From Rhizobacter sp. (lineage in GTDB: Bacteria > Pseudomonadota > Gammaproteobacteria > Burkholderiales > Burkholderiaceae_C): a stretch of 58,858 bases of DNA. Positions 26,484-35,368 of this stretch are shown here, piece by piece. The number at the start of each line of letters is the position of its first letter. Within the stretch, counting starts at the first letter, position 1. Made by a program: the position numbers and the translations under genes. Below the pieces are notes generated by a model that was not told the origin of the DNA, did not search any database, and worked only from the letters and a program-made list of their open reading frames with translations. Location: positions 1 to 58,858 of the forward strand of contig JANXWV010000128.1 in the NCBI GenBank assembly GCA_025350965.1, read 5' to 3'.

Positions 26484-27710
26484 TCAGGGCGCGGCCGAAG
26501 CCGAGGCGGCGGTGGTGGTGGTGGTGGTGGTGGGCAGTGCGAGCGCGGTGGGGCGCGCCGCTGCGGCGGGTGCGGCTGCCGTGGCCTGCACGCGCACGGC
26601 TGTGCCGTCGCGCACCGCACCGACCGATCCGCGCAGAAGCATCGCGCCGCTGGCCGCTCCGGCTTTCAGCTCGACCGCGCTTTCGCTGCGGCCGTTGAAC
26701 GCCGCTTCACCACGCGCCCCGAGCTCCACGGTACGCAGCGCCACCTTGCCTGATTCCACAGCCAGCACGTACGGCTTGCCCTGGTCGACGCGCACGGTCG
26801 ACAAGGGCGCAGCCAGTGCGTCGCCGCGCTGCAGTTCGATGCGCCCGCGCGCGAACAGGCCTTGGCGCAACCCGGCTTGAGGCGCGAGCGCGAGGTACAC
26901 CATCACCGAGCGAGTGCCGGCCTGCGTGCTCGGGTTGATGCGCACCACCGTGGCGGTAGCGGGCTGGGGCAGGCCATCCACTTCGAGGCGCGCGACTTGC
27001 CCGACCTGCACGGCGCCGACCTCGTCGGGCGCGACAGCGGCTTCCATCTCGATGCGCGAGAGGTCGACCACTTCGATGATCTTCGCGTCGAGACCGACCC
27101 GTTCGCCAGGCTGCGCCAGGCGCTGTGAGACCACGCCGCTGATTGGTGCGGTCAGCGCCGCGTCGGTGCGCGCCTTGCGGGCCAGTTCGGTCGCGGCCGT
27201 GGCGGCCTGGTAGTTGGCCTGGGCCGAGGCTTCGTTCGACACCGACGATTCGAGCGCCGTGGGCGAGATGAACCCCTGCGCGACGAGCGCGCGGTTGTTC
27301 TCGAGCGCGCGCCTGGCAATGTCGACCTGGGCGCGGCTGGCTGCGGTCGTTTGTTCGGCCTGGCGCAGCCGCAAGTCGAACTCGGTGGTGTCGAGCTGGC
27401 CGATCAGTTGCCCGGCCTTCACCGTGTCGCCTTCACGCACGGTCAGGCTCTTCACTTCGGCTGCGACGCGTGCCTTCACGACCGCCGTGTTCACCGCCTT
27501 CAGCCCGCCGGAGATGCCCAGCGTGCGCGTCATCGGCACGGCCCGCAGCGTGACCACGTCATCGGCAACGAGTTCGAGCGCCGGCGGTGCCGACGCCGGC
27601 GCTGCGGCTGCCGCCAGTTGCTGGCTCCGCGCCTTCAATGCGCGCGCACCGAACCCACCGACCACGAGCACGGCCAGCGCCACCGCAGACCACTTCATCC
27701 AACGTTTCAT
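26484..27710 (-). CDS. RND efflux periplasmic adaptor subunit
   Basis: 408 residues from ATG 27710, overlapping the TetR gene stop by 4 bp. An N-terminal membrane segment (about 7-24) is followed by the lipoyl half-motifs (VKARVAAEVKSLTVREGDTV about 79-98), an alpha-hairpin (about 110-175), the second lipoyl half ([10 protein letters not shown] about 187-196) and the beta-barrel and membrane-proximal domains. It bridges the permease to TolC. The C-terminus is unusual: an Ala/Pro/Thr-rich tail with seven consecutive Thr encoded by a trinucleotide run. Confidence 0.92.
   Translation of the reverse strand: MKRWMKWSAVALAVLVVGGFGARALKARSQQLAAAAAPASAPPALELVADDVVTLRAVPMTRTLGISGGLKAVNTAVVKARVAAEVKSLTVREGDTVKAGQLIGQLDTTEFDLRLRQAEQTTAASRAQVDIARRALENNRALVAQGFISPTALESSVSNEASAQANYQAATAATELARKARTDAALTAPISGVVSQRLAQPGERVGLDAKIIEVVDLSRIEMEAAVAPDEVGAVQVGQVARLEVDGLPQPATATVVRINPSTQAGTRSVMVYLALAPQAGLRQGLFARGRIELQRGDALAAPLSTVRVDQGKPYVLAVESGKVALRTVELGARGEAAFNGRSESAVELKAGAASGAMLLRGSVGAVRDGTAVRVQATAAAPAAAARPTALALPTTTTTTTAASASAAP
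26511..26531 (-). repeat. Trinucleotide run (GGT/ACC)x7 in the adaptor gene
   Basis: Seven perfect GGT units on the plus strand, read as seven Thr on the minus strand, lie in the C-terminal tail about 9 codons before the stop. Copy-number change would keep the frame. Confidence 0.9.
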
Positions 27711-28474
27711 TCTTTTCCTTTGCGCGCGGCACGCCGTGGTGCCGCTTGTCGCGGAGAGCGCCGGGGCGTTGGCGCAGCATTGGCCAGGCCGTTGAGAACG
27801 AGGTCGATCTGGGCCTCGATGACGGCCTTGGGGTCGAGCGGTGTCGCCGGGGCGCAGCCACCGAGCGAGTGCTTGTTCACCGCCATGAAGACGAGCGTGC
27901 CGCACATCACGCCAACCACGTTGCGGACATCGACCTTCCTGAATTCGCCGGAGTCGATGCCCCGTTGAACCATCCGGCCCATCATTGCGTTCGACGGGTC
28001 GATCACTTCATCGACGTAGAACTGCGCGATCTCGGGGAAGTTGCGGCCCTCGGCCATCATCAGCTTCAGAATGCCGGCGGCCGGCGTCTCGCCGATGCGC
28101 TCCCACCAAAGGCGCAGCATCATCGCCAGCAGGTCGGCGCTGCTGCCCTGGAACCCGCGAATGATCTCCATGCCTTCGGCGATGGGGTTGACCACATGGT
28201 GGCGAATCACCGCCTTCAGCAACTCTTCCTTGCTCGGGTAGTACAGGTACAGCGTGCCCTTGGAAACACCTGCGCGAACCGCCACGTCTTCCGACCGCGT
28301 GGTGGCGAAGCCGCGTTCGACGAACAGGCCGAGCGCCGCGTCGAGCAACTCGAGCGGCCGCGCTTCCTTGCGGCGCTGGCGGCTCGGCGCGCCCTCGTGC
28401 TGCGCGCTGTCAGGCGGGTGCGGAGCGGCAGGCGGCGTGGCAGCGGCGGGAAGGGCGAAAAGGGCTGATTTCAT
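27707..28474 (-). CDS. TetR/AcrR-family transcriptional repressor of the adjacent RND pump
   Basis: 255 residues from ATG 28474. After a low-complexity N-terminal extension (about 1-35), the TetR HTH lies at about 38-85 (LLDAALGLFVERGFATTRSE ... VSKGTLYLYYPSKEELL). The C-terminal ligand domain has the LKLMMAEGRNFPEIAQFY segment common in efflux-pump repressors. Its stop overlaps the adaptor start, so it is first in the operon. A near-perfect palindrome covers its own start region, pointing to autorepression of the whole operon. The ligand is unknown. Confidence 0.92.
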   Translation of the reverse strand: MKSALFALPAAATPPAAPHPPDSAQHEGAPSRQRRKEARPLELLDAALGLFVERGFATTRSEDVAVRAGVSKGTLYLYYPSKEELLKAVIRHHVVNPIAEGMEIIRGFQGSSADLLAMMLRLWWERIGETPAAGILKLMMAEGRNFPEIAQFYVDEVIDPSNAMMGRMVQRGIDSGEFRKVDVRNVVGVMCGTLVFMAVNKHSLGGCAPATPLDPKAVIEAQIDLVLNGLANAAPTPRRSPRQAAPRRAARKGKE

Positions 28475-28493
28475 ACTGACTGATCGGTCAGTA
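28474..28493. promoter_or_regulatory. TetR-type operator at the start of the repressor-pump operon
   Basis: ACTGACTGATCGGTCAGT at 28475-28492 is an 18-bp palindrome with a single mismatch pair, flanked by T and A that extend the symmetry. It touches the repressor's start codon, so repressor bound here would block the promoter or early transcription. Confidence 0.75.
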
Positions 28494-28588
28494 ATGTAGC
28501 GGCGCGGCGCAGGGGGGTCAAGGCGATGTCTTGTTCCCTTTGCCGCTGGGAGAGGATAGGGTGAGGGCAGTCGTCCACGGGGTTTCGC

Positions 28589-29179
28589 ATGCCTGAACCA
28601 ATCACCACTTCACGTCGTCACGCGTGCCTGCTGGCCGGAACGCTCCTCGCCGTTGCCGCCACGGGCTGCACCACGCTCTTCGCGCCGCGCAGCATCGTGG
28701 TGCCGCAAGCGCGCATCGAGCAGTGGGTGGCAGCGCGCCTGCCCTACAGCACCCGCCTCGCCGATGTGTTCGACGTCACCGTCGCGGTGCCGCGCCTGCG
28801 CTTGCTGCCGGAGGCGAACCGCGTGGCCGCCGATGTGGCCGTGTCGCTCGACGAGCCGCTGCTGCGGCTGGCCTGGCGCGGCTCGGTCACGCTGGCGGCG
28901 GGCCTGCGCTTCGAAGTGGCCGACAACTCGGTGCGGCTCACGAACGTGCAGGTCGAGCGGCTGCAACTCAACGGCTTGCCGCCGGCGCTGAAGAGCCGTG
29001 TCGAACAGGCTGGCGCAAGGCTTGCTGACGCACTTCTGCGCGACCGCGCCGTCTACACGCTGCGCCCGCAAGACGTGCAGGCGATGCAGGCCTACGGGCA
29101 GCACCCGGGCGAGTTGCGCGTCACGGCCAGCGGCTTGCTCATCACACTGGTGCCGAACTTGCCGCCGAGCCTGCAATGA
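28589..29179 (+). CDS. DUF1439-type lipoprotein
   Basis: 196 residues from ATG 28589. An N-terminal signal with a lipobox (LLAVAATGC, Cys near residue 27) predicts lipid attachment. The mature part has repeated beta strands separated by about 15 residues (FDVTVAVPRLRLLPEANRVA, RFEVADNSVRLTNVQVERLQ), as in DUF1439/YceB-like periplasmic lipoproteins, which have a lipid-binding-like beta fold. It is divergent from the TetR operon and 49 bp upstream of uppP. Function unproven. Confidence 0.8.
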   Translation: MPEPITTSRRHACLLAGTLLAVAATGCTTLFAPRSIVVPQARIEQWVAARLPYSTRLADVFDVTVAVPRLRLLPEANRVAADVAVSLDEPLLRLAWRGSVTLAAGLRFEVADNSVRLTNVQVERLQLNGLPPALKSRVEQAGARLADALLRDRAVYTLRPQDVQAMQAYGQHPGELRVTASGLLITLVPNLPPSLQ

Positions 29180-29228
29180 AGGCGCGTCGTTAAGATGCCG
29201 CAACTTTTTCGTCTGACCGGAGCGCTGC

Positions 29229-30071
29229 TTGGATCTCATTCTTCTTGTCAAGGCCGTCATCATGGGCGTGGTCGAAGGCCTGACCGAATTCCTGCCGGTG
29301 TCGAGCACCGGCCACCTCATTCTCGCGGGCTCGTTGATCGGCTTCACCGACGAGACCATCAAGTCGGCCAAGTTGTTCGACATCGTGATCCAGGCCGGTG
29401 CCATCGTGGCCGTCGTGATCGTGTACTGGCAGCGGCTGCGCGAAACCCTGGCCGGCCTGCGCGGGCAAGACCCGCGCCAGCGCCGCTTCGTGATCAACGT
29501 GCTGATCGGCTTCCTGCCCGCCGCCGTGCTCGGCGTGCTGTTCAGCAAGGCGATCAAGGCGCACCTGTTCACCCCGGCCGTGGTGGCCACGACCTTCATC
29601 GTCGGCGGCATCGTGATCCTGTGGGCGGAAAGGCGTGCGGCGACCACCGCCACCGTGCGCATCGAGAACGTCGACGACATGACGCCGCTGGATGCGCTGA
29701 AGGTCGGCCTGGCGCAAAGCCTGGCGCTGGTGCCAGGCACCAGCCGCTCGGGCGCCACCATCATCGGCGGCATGCTGTTCGGCCTGAGCCGCAAGGCCGC
29801 GACCGACTTCAGCTTCTTTCTCGCGATCCCCACGCTGATCGGCGCCAGCGTCTACAGCCTGTGGAAGGCGCGCGACACGCTCTCGGCCGCCGACGTGCCG
29901 GTGCTCATCGTCGGCACCGTGGTTTCGTTCCTGGTGGCGTGGGTGGTGGTGCGCTGGCTGCTGCGCTTCATCGCCACGCACAGCTTCGTGCCGTTCGCGT
30001 GGTACCGCATTGCATTCGGGATCGTGGTGCTGGTCACAGCGTACAGCGGGCTCGTGACCTGGGCCGCTTGA
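29229..30071 (+). CDS. uppP: Undecaprenyl-diphosphatase UppP (BacA)
   Basis: 280 residues from TTG 29229, with CGGAG 8 bp upstream; translation at this TTG gives the expected [20 protein letters not shown]. This integral membrane enzyme recycles undecaprenyl pyrophosphate for peptidoglycan and LPS synthesis. Catalytic signatures are [10 protein letters not shown] (about 20-29) and PGTSRSG (about 172-178), with about eight TM segments. Family length is 265-285, so the start choice fits. Confidence 0.95.
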   Translation: MDLILLVKAVIMGVVEGLTEFLPVSSTGHLILAGSLIGFTDETIKSAKLFDIVIQAGAIVAVVIVYWQRLRETLAGLRGQDPRQRRFVINVLIGFLPAAVLGVLFSKAIKAHLFTPAVVATTFIVGGIVILWAERRAATTATVRIENVDDMTPLDALKVGLAQSLALVPGTSRSGATIIGGMLFGLSRKAATDFSFFLAIPTLIGASVYSLWKARDTLSAADVPVLIVGTVVSFLVAWVVVRWLLRFIATHSFVPFAWYRIAFGIVVLVTAYSGLVTWAA

Positions 30072-30122
30072 TCGTGCGCTTGAGCGTGATGGCGGGCCGA
30101 CCCGCGAACGTTCAAGTGCCGT

Positions 30123-30863
30123 TCAAACTGCCGGCGCGCGCTTCACGAACACCACATCCCACACGCCGTGGCCGAGCTTCAGGCCGCGGTTCTCGAACTT
30201 CGTCAGCGGGCGGTACGCGGGCTTCGGCGCATAGCCTTCTGCGCTGTTGCGCAGGGCCGGCTCGGCCGACAGCACCGCCAGCATCTGCTCTGCGTAGGGC
30301 TGCCAGTCGGTCGCGCAGTGCAGGTAGGCACCGGGTGCCAGGCGGCTCGTCAGAAGCCTGACGAACCCGGCTTGAATGAGGCGCCGCTTGTTGTGCTTGG
30401 TTTTGTGCCACGGGTCCGGGAAGAACACATGCACGCCGCCCAGCGTGCCGGGTGCCACCATGTGTTCGAGCACCTCGACCGCGTCGTGCTGCACGATGCG
30501 CAGGTTGGCGAGCGCGCCCTCGTCGATGCGCTGCAGCAGGGCGCCCACGCCGGGCTCGTGCACCTCGACGCCGATGAAGTCGGTGCCGGGCAGGGCGGCG
30601 GCGATCTGCGCGGTGGCGTCTCCCATGCCGAAGCCGATCTCCAGCACCACCGGCGCGGCGCGGCCGAAGGCGGCGGCGGTGTCGAGCACGGCCGGTTGGT
30701 AGGGCAGCACGAAGCGCGGCGCCAGTTCAGACAGGGCGCGGCGCTGGCCGCTGCCCATGCGGCCGGTGCGCAGCACGTAGCTGCGGATCGGGCGCGGCGG
30801 GCGCGGCGCGGCTCCCGGGGCAGCGTCGGCGGCCGGATCGGCGGCGGGTTCGGGGTCGGTCAT
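30123..30863 (-). CDS. trmB: tRNA (guanine-N7-)-methyltransferase
   Basis: 246 residues from ATG 30863 ([20 protein letters not shown]). The frame is open further upstream, but the added part looks non-coding. After a Pro/Ala-rich leader comes [20 protein letters not shown]. The SAM motif [15 protein letters not shown] lies near 93-107 and the catalytic/tRNA-binding [15 protein letters not shown] near 167-181, followed by [14 protein letters not shown] near the end. It methylates G46 of tRNAs. It converges with uppP, with a 51-bp gap. Confidence 0.94.
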   Translation of the reverse strand: MTDPEPAADPAADAAPGAAPRPPRPIRSYVLRTGRMGSGQRRALSELAPRFVLPYQPAVLDTAAAFGRAAPVVLEIGFGMGDATAQIAAALPGTDFIGVEVHEPGVGALLQRIDEGALANLRIVQHDAVEVLEHMVAPGTLGGVHVFFPDPWHKTKHNKRRLIQAGFVRLLTSRLAPGAYLHCATDWQPYAEQMLAVLSAEPALRNSAEGYAPKPAYRPLTKFENRGLKLGHGVWDVVFVKRAPAV

Positions 30864-30998
30864 CGTCAAGTGGGGCCGGTTCGGCGGGAGCATGTCGCGA
30901 GGCGGCATTGTGATGGCTCGCGCGCCGCCGGTTGCCGCAACACCGCGCCCCGTGACCTTGGGGTGCAAGGCGTTCGGCGTCGCTGCTAGGCTCTGCTG

Positions 30999-32486
30999 AT
31001 GTTGACGTTCCGATCACGGGTGGCCGCCACGGTCTTGGCGCTGCTGCTCGCCGCCCACTGCATGGCCACCCCACCCGCAGGCCCACCCGCAGCGCCGGCG
31101 CGGCGTGCGCCCATCCTGCCCGGGCCGGTGGTCGATGCGATCGTCGCGACCGGCCTGCCGCTGAAGAGCTTCGGCCTGTTCGCGCAAGAGGTCGAAGGTG
31201 ACCGCACCGTGGTCGCGATGAACGACGAGCTGCCGTACACCATGGCGTCGACCACCAAGATCGTCACGTCGCTCGCGGCGCTCGACCTGCTCGGGCCGTT
31301 CTACCGCTGGCGCACGTCGGCCTTCGCGCTCGGCACGCTGGCCGATGGCAAGCTCGTGGGCGACCTGCTCATCGTCGGCGGCGGCAACGCCGAGTTGACG
31401 TCGGCCGAGTTGCGCGCCTGGTTCGCACGCATGCGCGCGCAGGGCCTGAACGAGATCGACGGCGACATCGTGCTCGATCACTTCGCGTTCCAGCTGAGTG
31501 CGGCCGACCACGCGGGCACGCCGGTGCAATCGGCCGCGCAGCCGCGCCATGTGTGGCCCGATGCGCTGACGCTCGACGAGGGCCTGCTGACCGTCAACGT
31601 GCAACCCACGCGTGACAAGCGCGCCGCACTCACGCTCACCCCGGCGCTTGGTGATGTGCGCATCGACAACCAGGTGGCGATGGCCGGCGGCTGCAACGCC
31701 GATGCGCGCTGGGAGAGCGGCCGCGGCGGCCTGGCCACGGTGGTGGTGCGCGGTAGTTGGGCGGCGGCCTGCGGCACACGGGCCATCAGCTTCGTGCCGC
31801 CGGCCAACAGCGGCTATGCGGCGCGTGCACTGCCCGCCATGTGGGCCGCAGCGGGCGGCGTGCTGCGCGGGCGTGTGGTGGCGGGCAGTGCGGTGCAAGG
31901 CGTCAGCCCGATACCGCTCGGGCCTGACGGCGAGCCGCTGCCGCCCTTGTCGTTCCACCGCTCGAAGGCGCTGCCCGACGTGGTGCGCGACATGAACAAG
32001 GCCAGCGACAACGTGGCCGCACGCAACCTGATGCTGTCGCTGTCGCCGGGCTTCCCTGCGCGGCCTGCCACGCTGGCTGGCGCCAAGAAAATCATGGGCA
32101 TGTGGCTGCGCGACCAGGGCCTGAACGATGGCGATGTCGAGGTCGAGAATGGCTCGGGCCTGTCGCACACCGAACGCGCGCGGCCGCGTGCGCTGGTGCA
32201 GTTGCTGCGCAAGGCCTGGCACACCGAGCAGGCCCAGGCCTTCGTCGAGTCATTGCCCATCGCGGGCGTCGACGGCACGCTGGCGAACCGCTTTCAAGGC
32301 GGCCGGGCAGAGGGCCGCGCGTTCCTCAAGACCGGCACGCTGAACGACACGCGGGCGCTGGCCGGCTATGTGCGCGGCGCCAGCGGCAAGGTGTACGCGG
32401 TGGCGCTGATGGTGGTTCACCCCGAGGCCCAGCGGGGCCGGCCGGCGATGGACGCGTTGATCGAGTGGATCGCCCGGCACGGCTGA
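30999..32486 (+). CDS. dacB: D-alanyl-D-alanine carboxypeptidase/endopeptidase (PBP4 type, peptidase S13)
   Basis: 495 residues with a signal peptide (cleavage near residue 23, HCMATPP). This periplasmic penicillin-binding protein trims and cleaves peptidoglycan cross-links. Active-site motifs are S84-TT-K87 (ASTTKIVTS), SDN ([10 protein letters not shown], about 334-343) and KTG (FLKTGTLND, about 445-453). A large insertion between the first two motifs is the normal PBP4 domain II-III. It is divergent from trmB. Confidence 0.94.
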   Translation: MLTFRSRVAATVLALLLAAHCMATPPAGPPAAPARRAPILPGPVVDAIVATGLPLKSFGLFAQEVEGDRTVVAMNDELPYTMASTTKIVTSLAALDLLGPFYRWRTSAFALGTLADGKLVGDLLIVGGGNAELTSAELRAWFARMRAQGLNEIDGDIVLDHFAFQLSAADHAGTPVQSAAQPRHVWPDALTLDEGLLTVNVQPTRDKRAALTLTPALGDVRIDNQVAMAGGCNADARWESGRGGLATVVVRGSWAAACGTRAISFVPPANSGYAARALPAMWAAAGGVLRGRVVAGSAVQGVSPIPLGPDGEPLPPLSFHRSKALPDVVRDMNKASDNVAARNLMLSLSPGFPARPATLAGAKKIMGMWLRDQGLNDGDVEVENGSGLSHTERARPRALVQLLRKAWHTEQAQAFVESLPIAGVDGTLANRFQGGRAEGRAFLKTGTLNDTRALAGYVRGASGKVYAVALMVVHPEAQRGRPAMDALIEWIARHG

Positions 32487-32499
32487 TGGCGCCGCCGGG

Positions 32500-33348
32500 T
32501 CACTGCGGCTTGCAGGCTGCGGCGTAGCCGCCACTCATCGGCTGCTCGGCCTCGGCGCTCGACACGGCTCGGCCATCGAACCAGGTCGGCAATTGATTGC
32601 CGGTGCCAAAGGCCACATCGGCGCGGCGTCGCGTGTTGATCTTCTGGGCGATGTTCCATTCGTCGTGCGCGCCGAGGCTGAAGCTCACCGAGGCGCGCAG
32701 CCCGTAGTAGTTGCGAAACCCGGCGCGCGTGAGGCGCCCTTGCGTGGCGGCACGCTGCAGGTCGGGGTCGGTCTTGAAGCGCTCGTCATAGAAGGCGCCG
32801 AGGCGGTCCAGGTCAGCACTGCCGGTCAGGCCGAAGTAGGCGCCGAAGTCCGCAGGGCCGGCGAAGTGGATGAAGTCGAAGTCTTCGCCCAGACCTGCCG
32901 GGCCTTCGAGCACGCGCGTCCACATCGCCATGTACTCGGCACCGCCGGCGCGCTTGTCGGCCACATCGGGAATGTTCGCCTCCGCCATCGCGGGGTTCAG
33001 CACCCAGGCCGAGGCGCTGCCAAGCCGCGCTTCGATGCGCTGTCGAGTTTTCTCGCCGACCTCGCGGTTGACGTTGAAGTAACCCCCGCCGAGCGTCGAC
33101 AAGGGAATGCTCAGGTAGCCCACCGCCTTGCCGGCATCGCGCTGGGCCTTGATGAGCGAGCGCAGCTTGGCAACCTGCGCATCGATGACCGGCTTGAAGT
33201 CGCTGTTGATGCAGTAGCACATGCCGTTCGTCGAGCATTCCGTTGCCGGGGCCGCCGTGCTGGCCAAGGGCGCAAGCGTGGTCGACAGGGCCAGCGCGAA
33301 TGTCGACTTGAATGCGAGCCAGCGAAGGCTGCGGACGGGATTCGTCAT
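32500..33348 (-). CDS. Secreted protein of unknown function
   Basis: 282 residues from ATG 33348. A signal peptide is clear (WLAFKSTFALALSTTLAPLASTA, cleavage near residue 33). The mature protein starts with three cysteines (TECSTNGMCYCINSDF), then a soluble domain with IDAQVAKLRSLIKAQRDAGKAVGYLSIPLS, GGGYFNVNREVGEKTRQRIE, and IHFAGPADFGAYFGL. The N-terminal motif and the nucleotide-sugar-like strands are not ones I can place. It converges with dacB, 13 bp apart, and its promoter region borders the tRNA gene. No neighbours suggest a pathway. Confidence 0.75.
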   Translation of the reverse strand: MTNPVRSLRWLAFKSTFALALSTTLAPLASTAAPATECSTNGMCYCINSDFKPVIDAQVAKLRSLIKAQRDAGKAVGYLSIPLSTLGGGYFNVNREVGEKTRQRIEARLGSASAWVLNPAMAEANIPDVADKRAGGAEYMAMWTRVLEGPAGLGEDFDFIHFAGPADFGAYFGLTGSADLDRLGAFYDERFKTDPDLQRAATQGRLTRAGFRNYYGLRASVSFSLGAHDEWNIAQKINTRRRADVAFGTGNQLPTWFDGRAVSSAEAEQPMSGGYAAACKPQ

Positions 33349-33413
33349 GATCAAGGTCTCTCCAGGTGGGGCACTCGGTTCGGCTCCGGTGCCCAGATAG
33401 AATGAAGGGGTGC

Positions 33414-33487
33414 GCGGGTGTAGTTCAATGGTAGAACGGCAGCTTCCCAAGCTTCATACAGGGGTTCGATTCCCCTCACCCGCTCCA
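33414..33487 (+). tRNA. tRNA-Gly (anticodon CCC)
   Basis: A 74-nt cloverleaf including the encoded CCA end. The acceptor stem GCGGGTG/CACCCGC is perfect, the D arm is GTTC...GAAC, the anticodon loop TTCCCAA carries CCC, and the T arm is AGGGG-TTCGATT-CCCCT. The anticodon stem GCAGC/GCTTC has one C-T mismatch at positions 28-42. A TAGAAT -10-like box lies about 11 bp upstream. Confidence 0.95.
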
Positions 33488-33550
33488 AGTCTCAACGCAC
33501 GAACCGTCGCTGTCACAGCCAAGCGCTCCCGCCAGAATCGTCGTGTGAAC

Positions 33551-34000
33551 ATGTCCAAGGCCCTTCTCAAAGCCATCAGTCGCGCGCTCGTCGCGGTGGT
33601 GTTGTTCGCGCAGTTCACCGTGGCGAGCTACGCCTGCCCGGGCCTTGCGGGGATGATGGCCACGGCAAGCGCGGCCGCCATGACATCGATACCTGCCCTG
33701 GCCTTGAGCGGTGCCTCCACCGGTGAGCACGCGAGCATGCCGCCGGGCTGTGACCAGATGGAATCTGGCCCGACCCAGCGGTGCGCCGAGCACTGCCACC
33801 AAGGCCAGCAAAGCGCCGACACGGCTTCGCTGCCGGCGGTGGGCGTGGCTGTTCTGGCCTGGCTGTATTCACTTCCCCTCGATCCGCAGCACGCGCTCGA
33901 TGTGCTCGGTTCAGGCCGGTCTCGCCCGGCCTCAGACGCCCGTCTGGCGGCCGCGCCCGAGCCGCCGCACGCCATCCTGCACTGCGTCTTCCGCATCTGA
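33551..34000 (+). CDS. Small exported metal-associated protein at the head of the Cus-type operon
   Basis: 149 residues from ATG 33551 (a GTG two codons earlier is possible). The N-terminus is a signal or membrane anchor (ALVAVVLFAQFTVASYACPG). The middle is rich in Met, His and Cys: GEHASMPPGCDQMESG and CAEHCHQGQQ, possible soft-metal ligands. A second hydrophobic stretch follows (VGVAVLAWLYSLPL, about 103-116). Proteins of this shape, including CAEHC...GQQSADTAS, commonly precede cusCBA-like operons in betaproteobacteria. It is probably a periplasmic copper/silver-handling accessory; the biochemical role is inferred from composition and context. Confidence 0.75.
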   Translation: MSKALLKAISRALVAVVLFAQFTVASYACPGLAGMMATASAAAMTSIPALALSGASTGEHASMPPGCDQMESGPTQRCAEHCHQGQQSADTASLPAVGVAVLAWLYSLPLDPQHALDVLGSGRSRPASDARLAAAPEPPHAILHCVFRI

Positions 34001-34087
34001 TTCCCTGACGCCGCGCGCGCTTCGGGCCTGACGGCAACGTCGGCACGCAGCGCCGAACTTCGATCTCGTCGTTCGTCAGGAGATGCC

Positions 34088-35368
34088 ATGTTTTCCAGAT
34101 CCAAGATCGCGCTGGCCATGATGCTGGCCTTGCTGTTGAACATCAGTGCGTTGCGGGTGCACGCCGCCCCGTTGACGCTCGACAACGCGCTGCGGCTCGC
34201 GCAAGACCGCTCTCGCCAGTTGCCCGCGCAGGCGGCTGCCGCAGCCGCTTCGCGCGAGCTGGCGGTCGCTGCCGGCCAGCGCCCTGATCCGACGCTGAAG
34301 GTGGGCCTCAACAACTTGCCGGTCGACGGCCCGGACCGGTTCAGCGTTTCACGCGACTTCATGACCATGCGCTCGATCGGCGTGATGCAGGAGTTCCCGC
34401 TTGAGGCCAAGCGCAAGGCGCGTTCCGCGCGCTTTGAGCGCGAGGCCGAGGCGGCCGAGGCTGGCCGTGACCTGGTGCTTGCGAACCTGCAACGCGACAC
34501 CGCGATGGCGTGGCTGGACCGCCACTTCCAGGAGCGCCTGCGCGACGAGTTGGTGTTGCAGCGCGACGAGGCTCGCCTGCAGATCGACGCGGCCGACGCC
34601 GCCTATCGCGGCGGCAAGGGCTCGCAGGCCGATGTGTTCGCCGCGCGGTCCGGCGTGGCCCAGGTCGAGGACCGCGTGGCGCAGACCGAGCGGCAGATCA
34701 CCACGGCCACGACGCAATTGGCGCGTTGGGTTGGCGCCCCGGCTTTCGAAACACTCGCCGCGCCGCCCGTGCTCGACGCGGTGCCTCTGCGCGCCGAAGA
34801 ACTGGACGCGCAGTTGGCCCACCACCCGCAAGCCGACGCGCTGCTGCGGCAAGAGGCCGTGGCGCGGGCCGATGCCGAGCTGGCGCAGGCGAACAAGAAG
34901 CCCGATGTCAGCGTCGAGCTGATGTTCAGCCAGCGTGGGTCGGCGTACTCGAACATGGTCTCGGTCAACCTGTCGGTGCCGCTGCAGTGGGACCCGAAGA
35001 ACCGGCAGGACCGGGAGGTCTCGGCCAAGCTGGCGCGGGTCGAGCAAGTGCGCGCCGAACGCGAAGAGGCGACCCGCGCGCACGTTGCCGAAACACTGGC
35101 GATGCTGCAGGAGTGGCGCAGTGACCGGGAGCGGTTGACGCGCTACGACGCTTCACTGCTGCCGCTGGCCGCCGAGCGCACGCGTGCGGCGACAGCGGCC
35201 TATCGGGGCGGCACCGGCCCGCTGGTGGCGGTGCTCGAAGCGCGCCGTGGCGAGATCGACACACGCATCGAACGCCTGCGCCTGGAGATGGACGCCGCGC
35301 GCCTGTGGGCGCAGCTCAAGCACCTCGTGCCTGTCGGCGCCAACGCGCCCGCAGCGGCGCGCCCATGA
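34088..35368 (+). CDS. CusC/CzcC-like outer membrane factor of a metal RND pump
   Basis: 426 residues. A signal peptide (cleavage after HAA near residue 27) is followed by TolC-fold OEP repeats: LTLDNALRLAQDRSRQLPAQ, RDTAMAWLDRHFQERLRDEL, YRGGKGSQADVFAARSGVAQ and YRGGTGPLVAVLEARRGEID. It forms the outer-membrane channel for the CusBA-like pump encoded immediately downstream. Its stop overlaps the adaptor's start (ATGA), so translation is coupled. Confidence 0.92.
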   Translation: MFSRSKIALAMMLALLLNISALRVHAAPLTLDNALRLAQDRSRQLPAQAAAAAASRELAVAAGQRPDPTLKVGLNNLPVDGPDRFSVSRDFMTMRSIGVMQEFPLEAKRKARSARFEREAEAAEAGRDLVLANLQRDTAMAWLDRHFQERLRDELVLQRDEARLQIDAADAAYRGGKGSQADVFAARSGVAQVEDRVAQTERQITTATTQLARWVGAPAFETLAAPPVLDAVPLRAEELDAQLAHHPQADALLRQEAVARADAELAQANKKPDVSVELMFSQRGSAYSNMVSVNLSVPLQWDPKNRQDREVSAKLARVEQVRAEREEATRAHVAETLAMLQEWRSDRERLTRYDASLLPLAAERTRAATAAYRGGTGPLVAVLEARRGEIDTRIERLRLEMDAARLWAQLKHLVPVGANAPAAARP

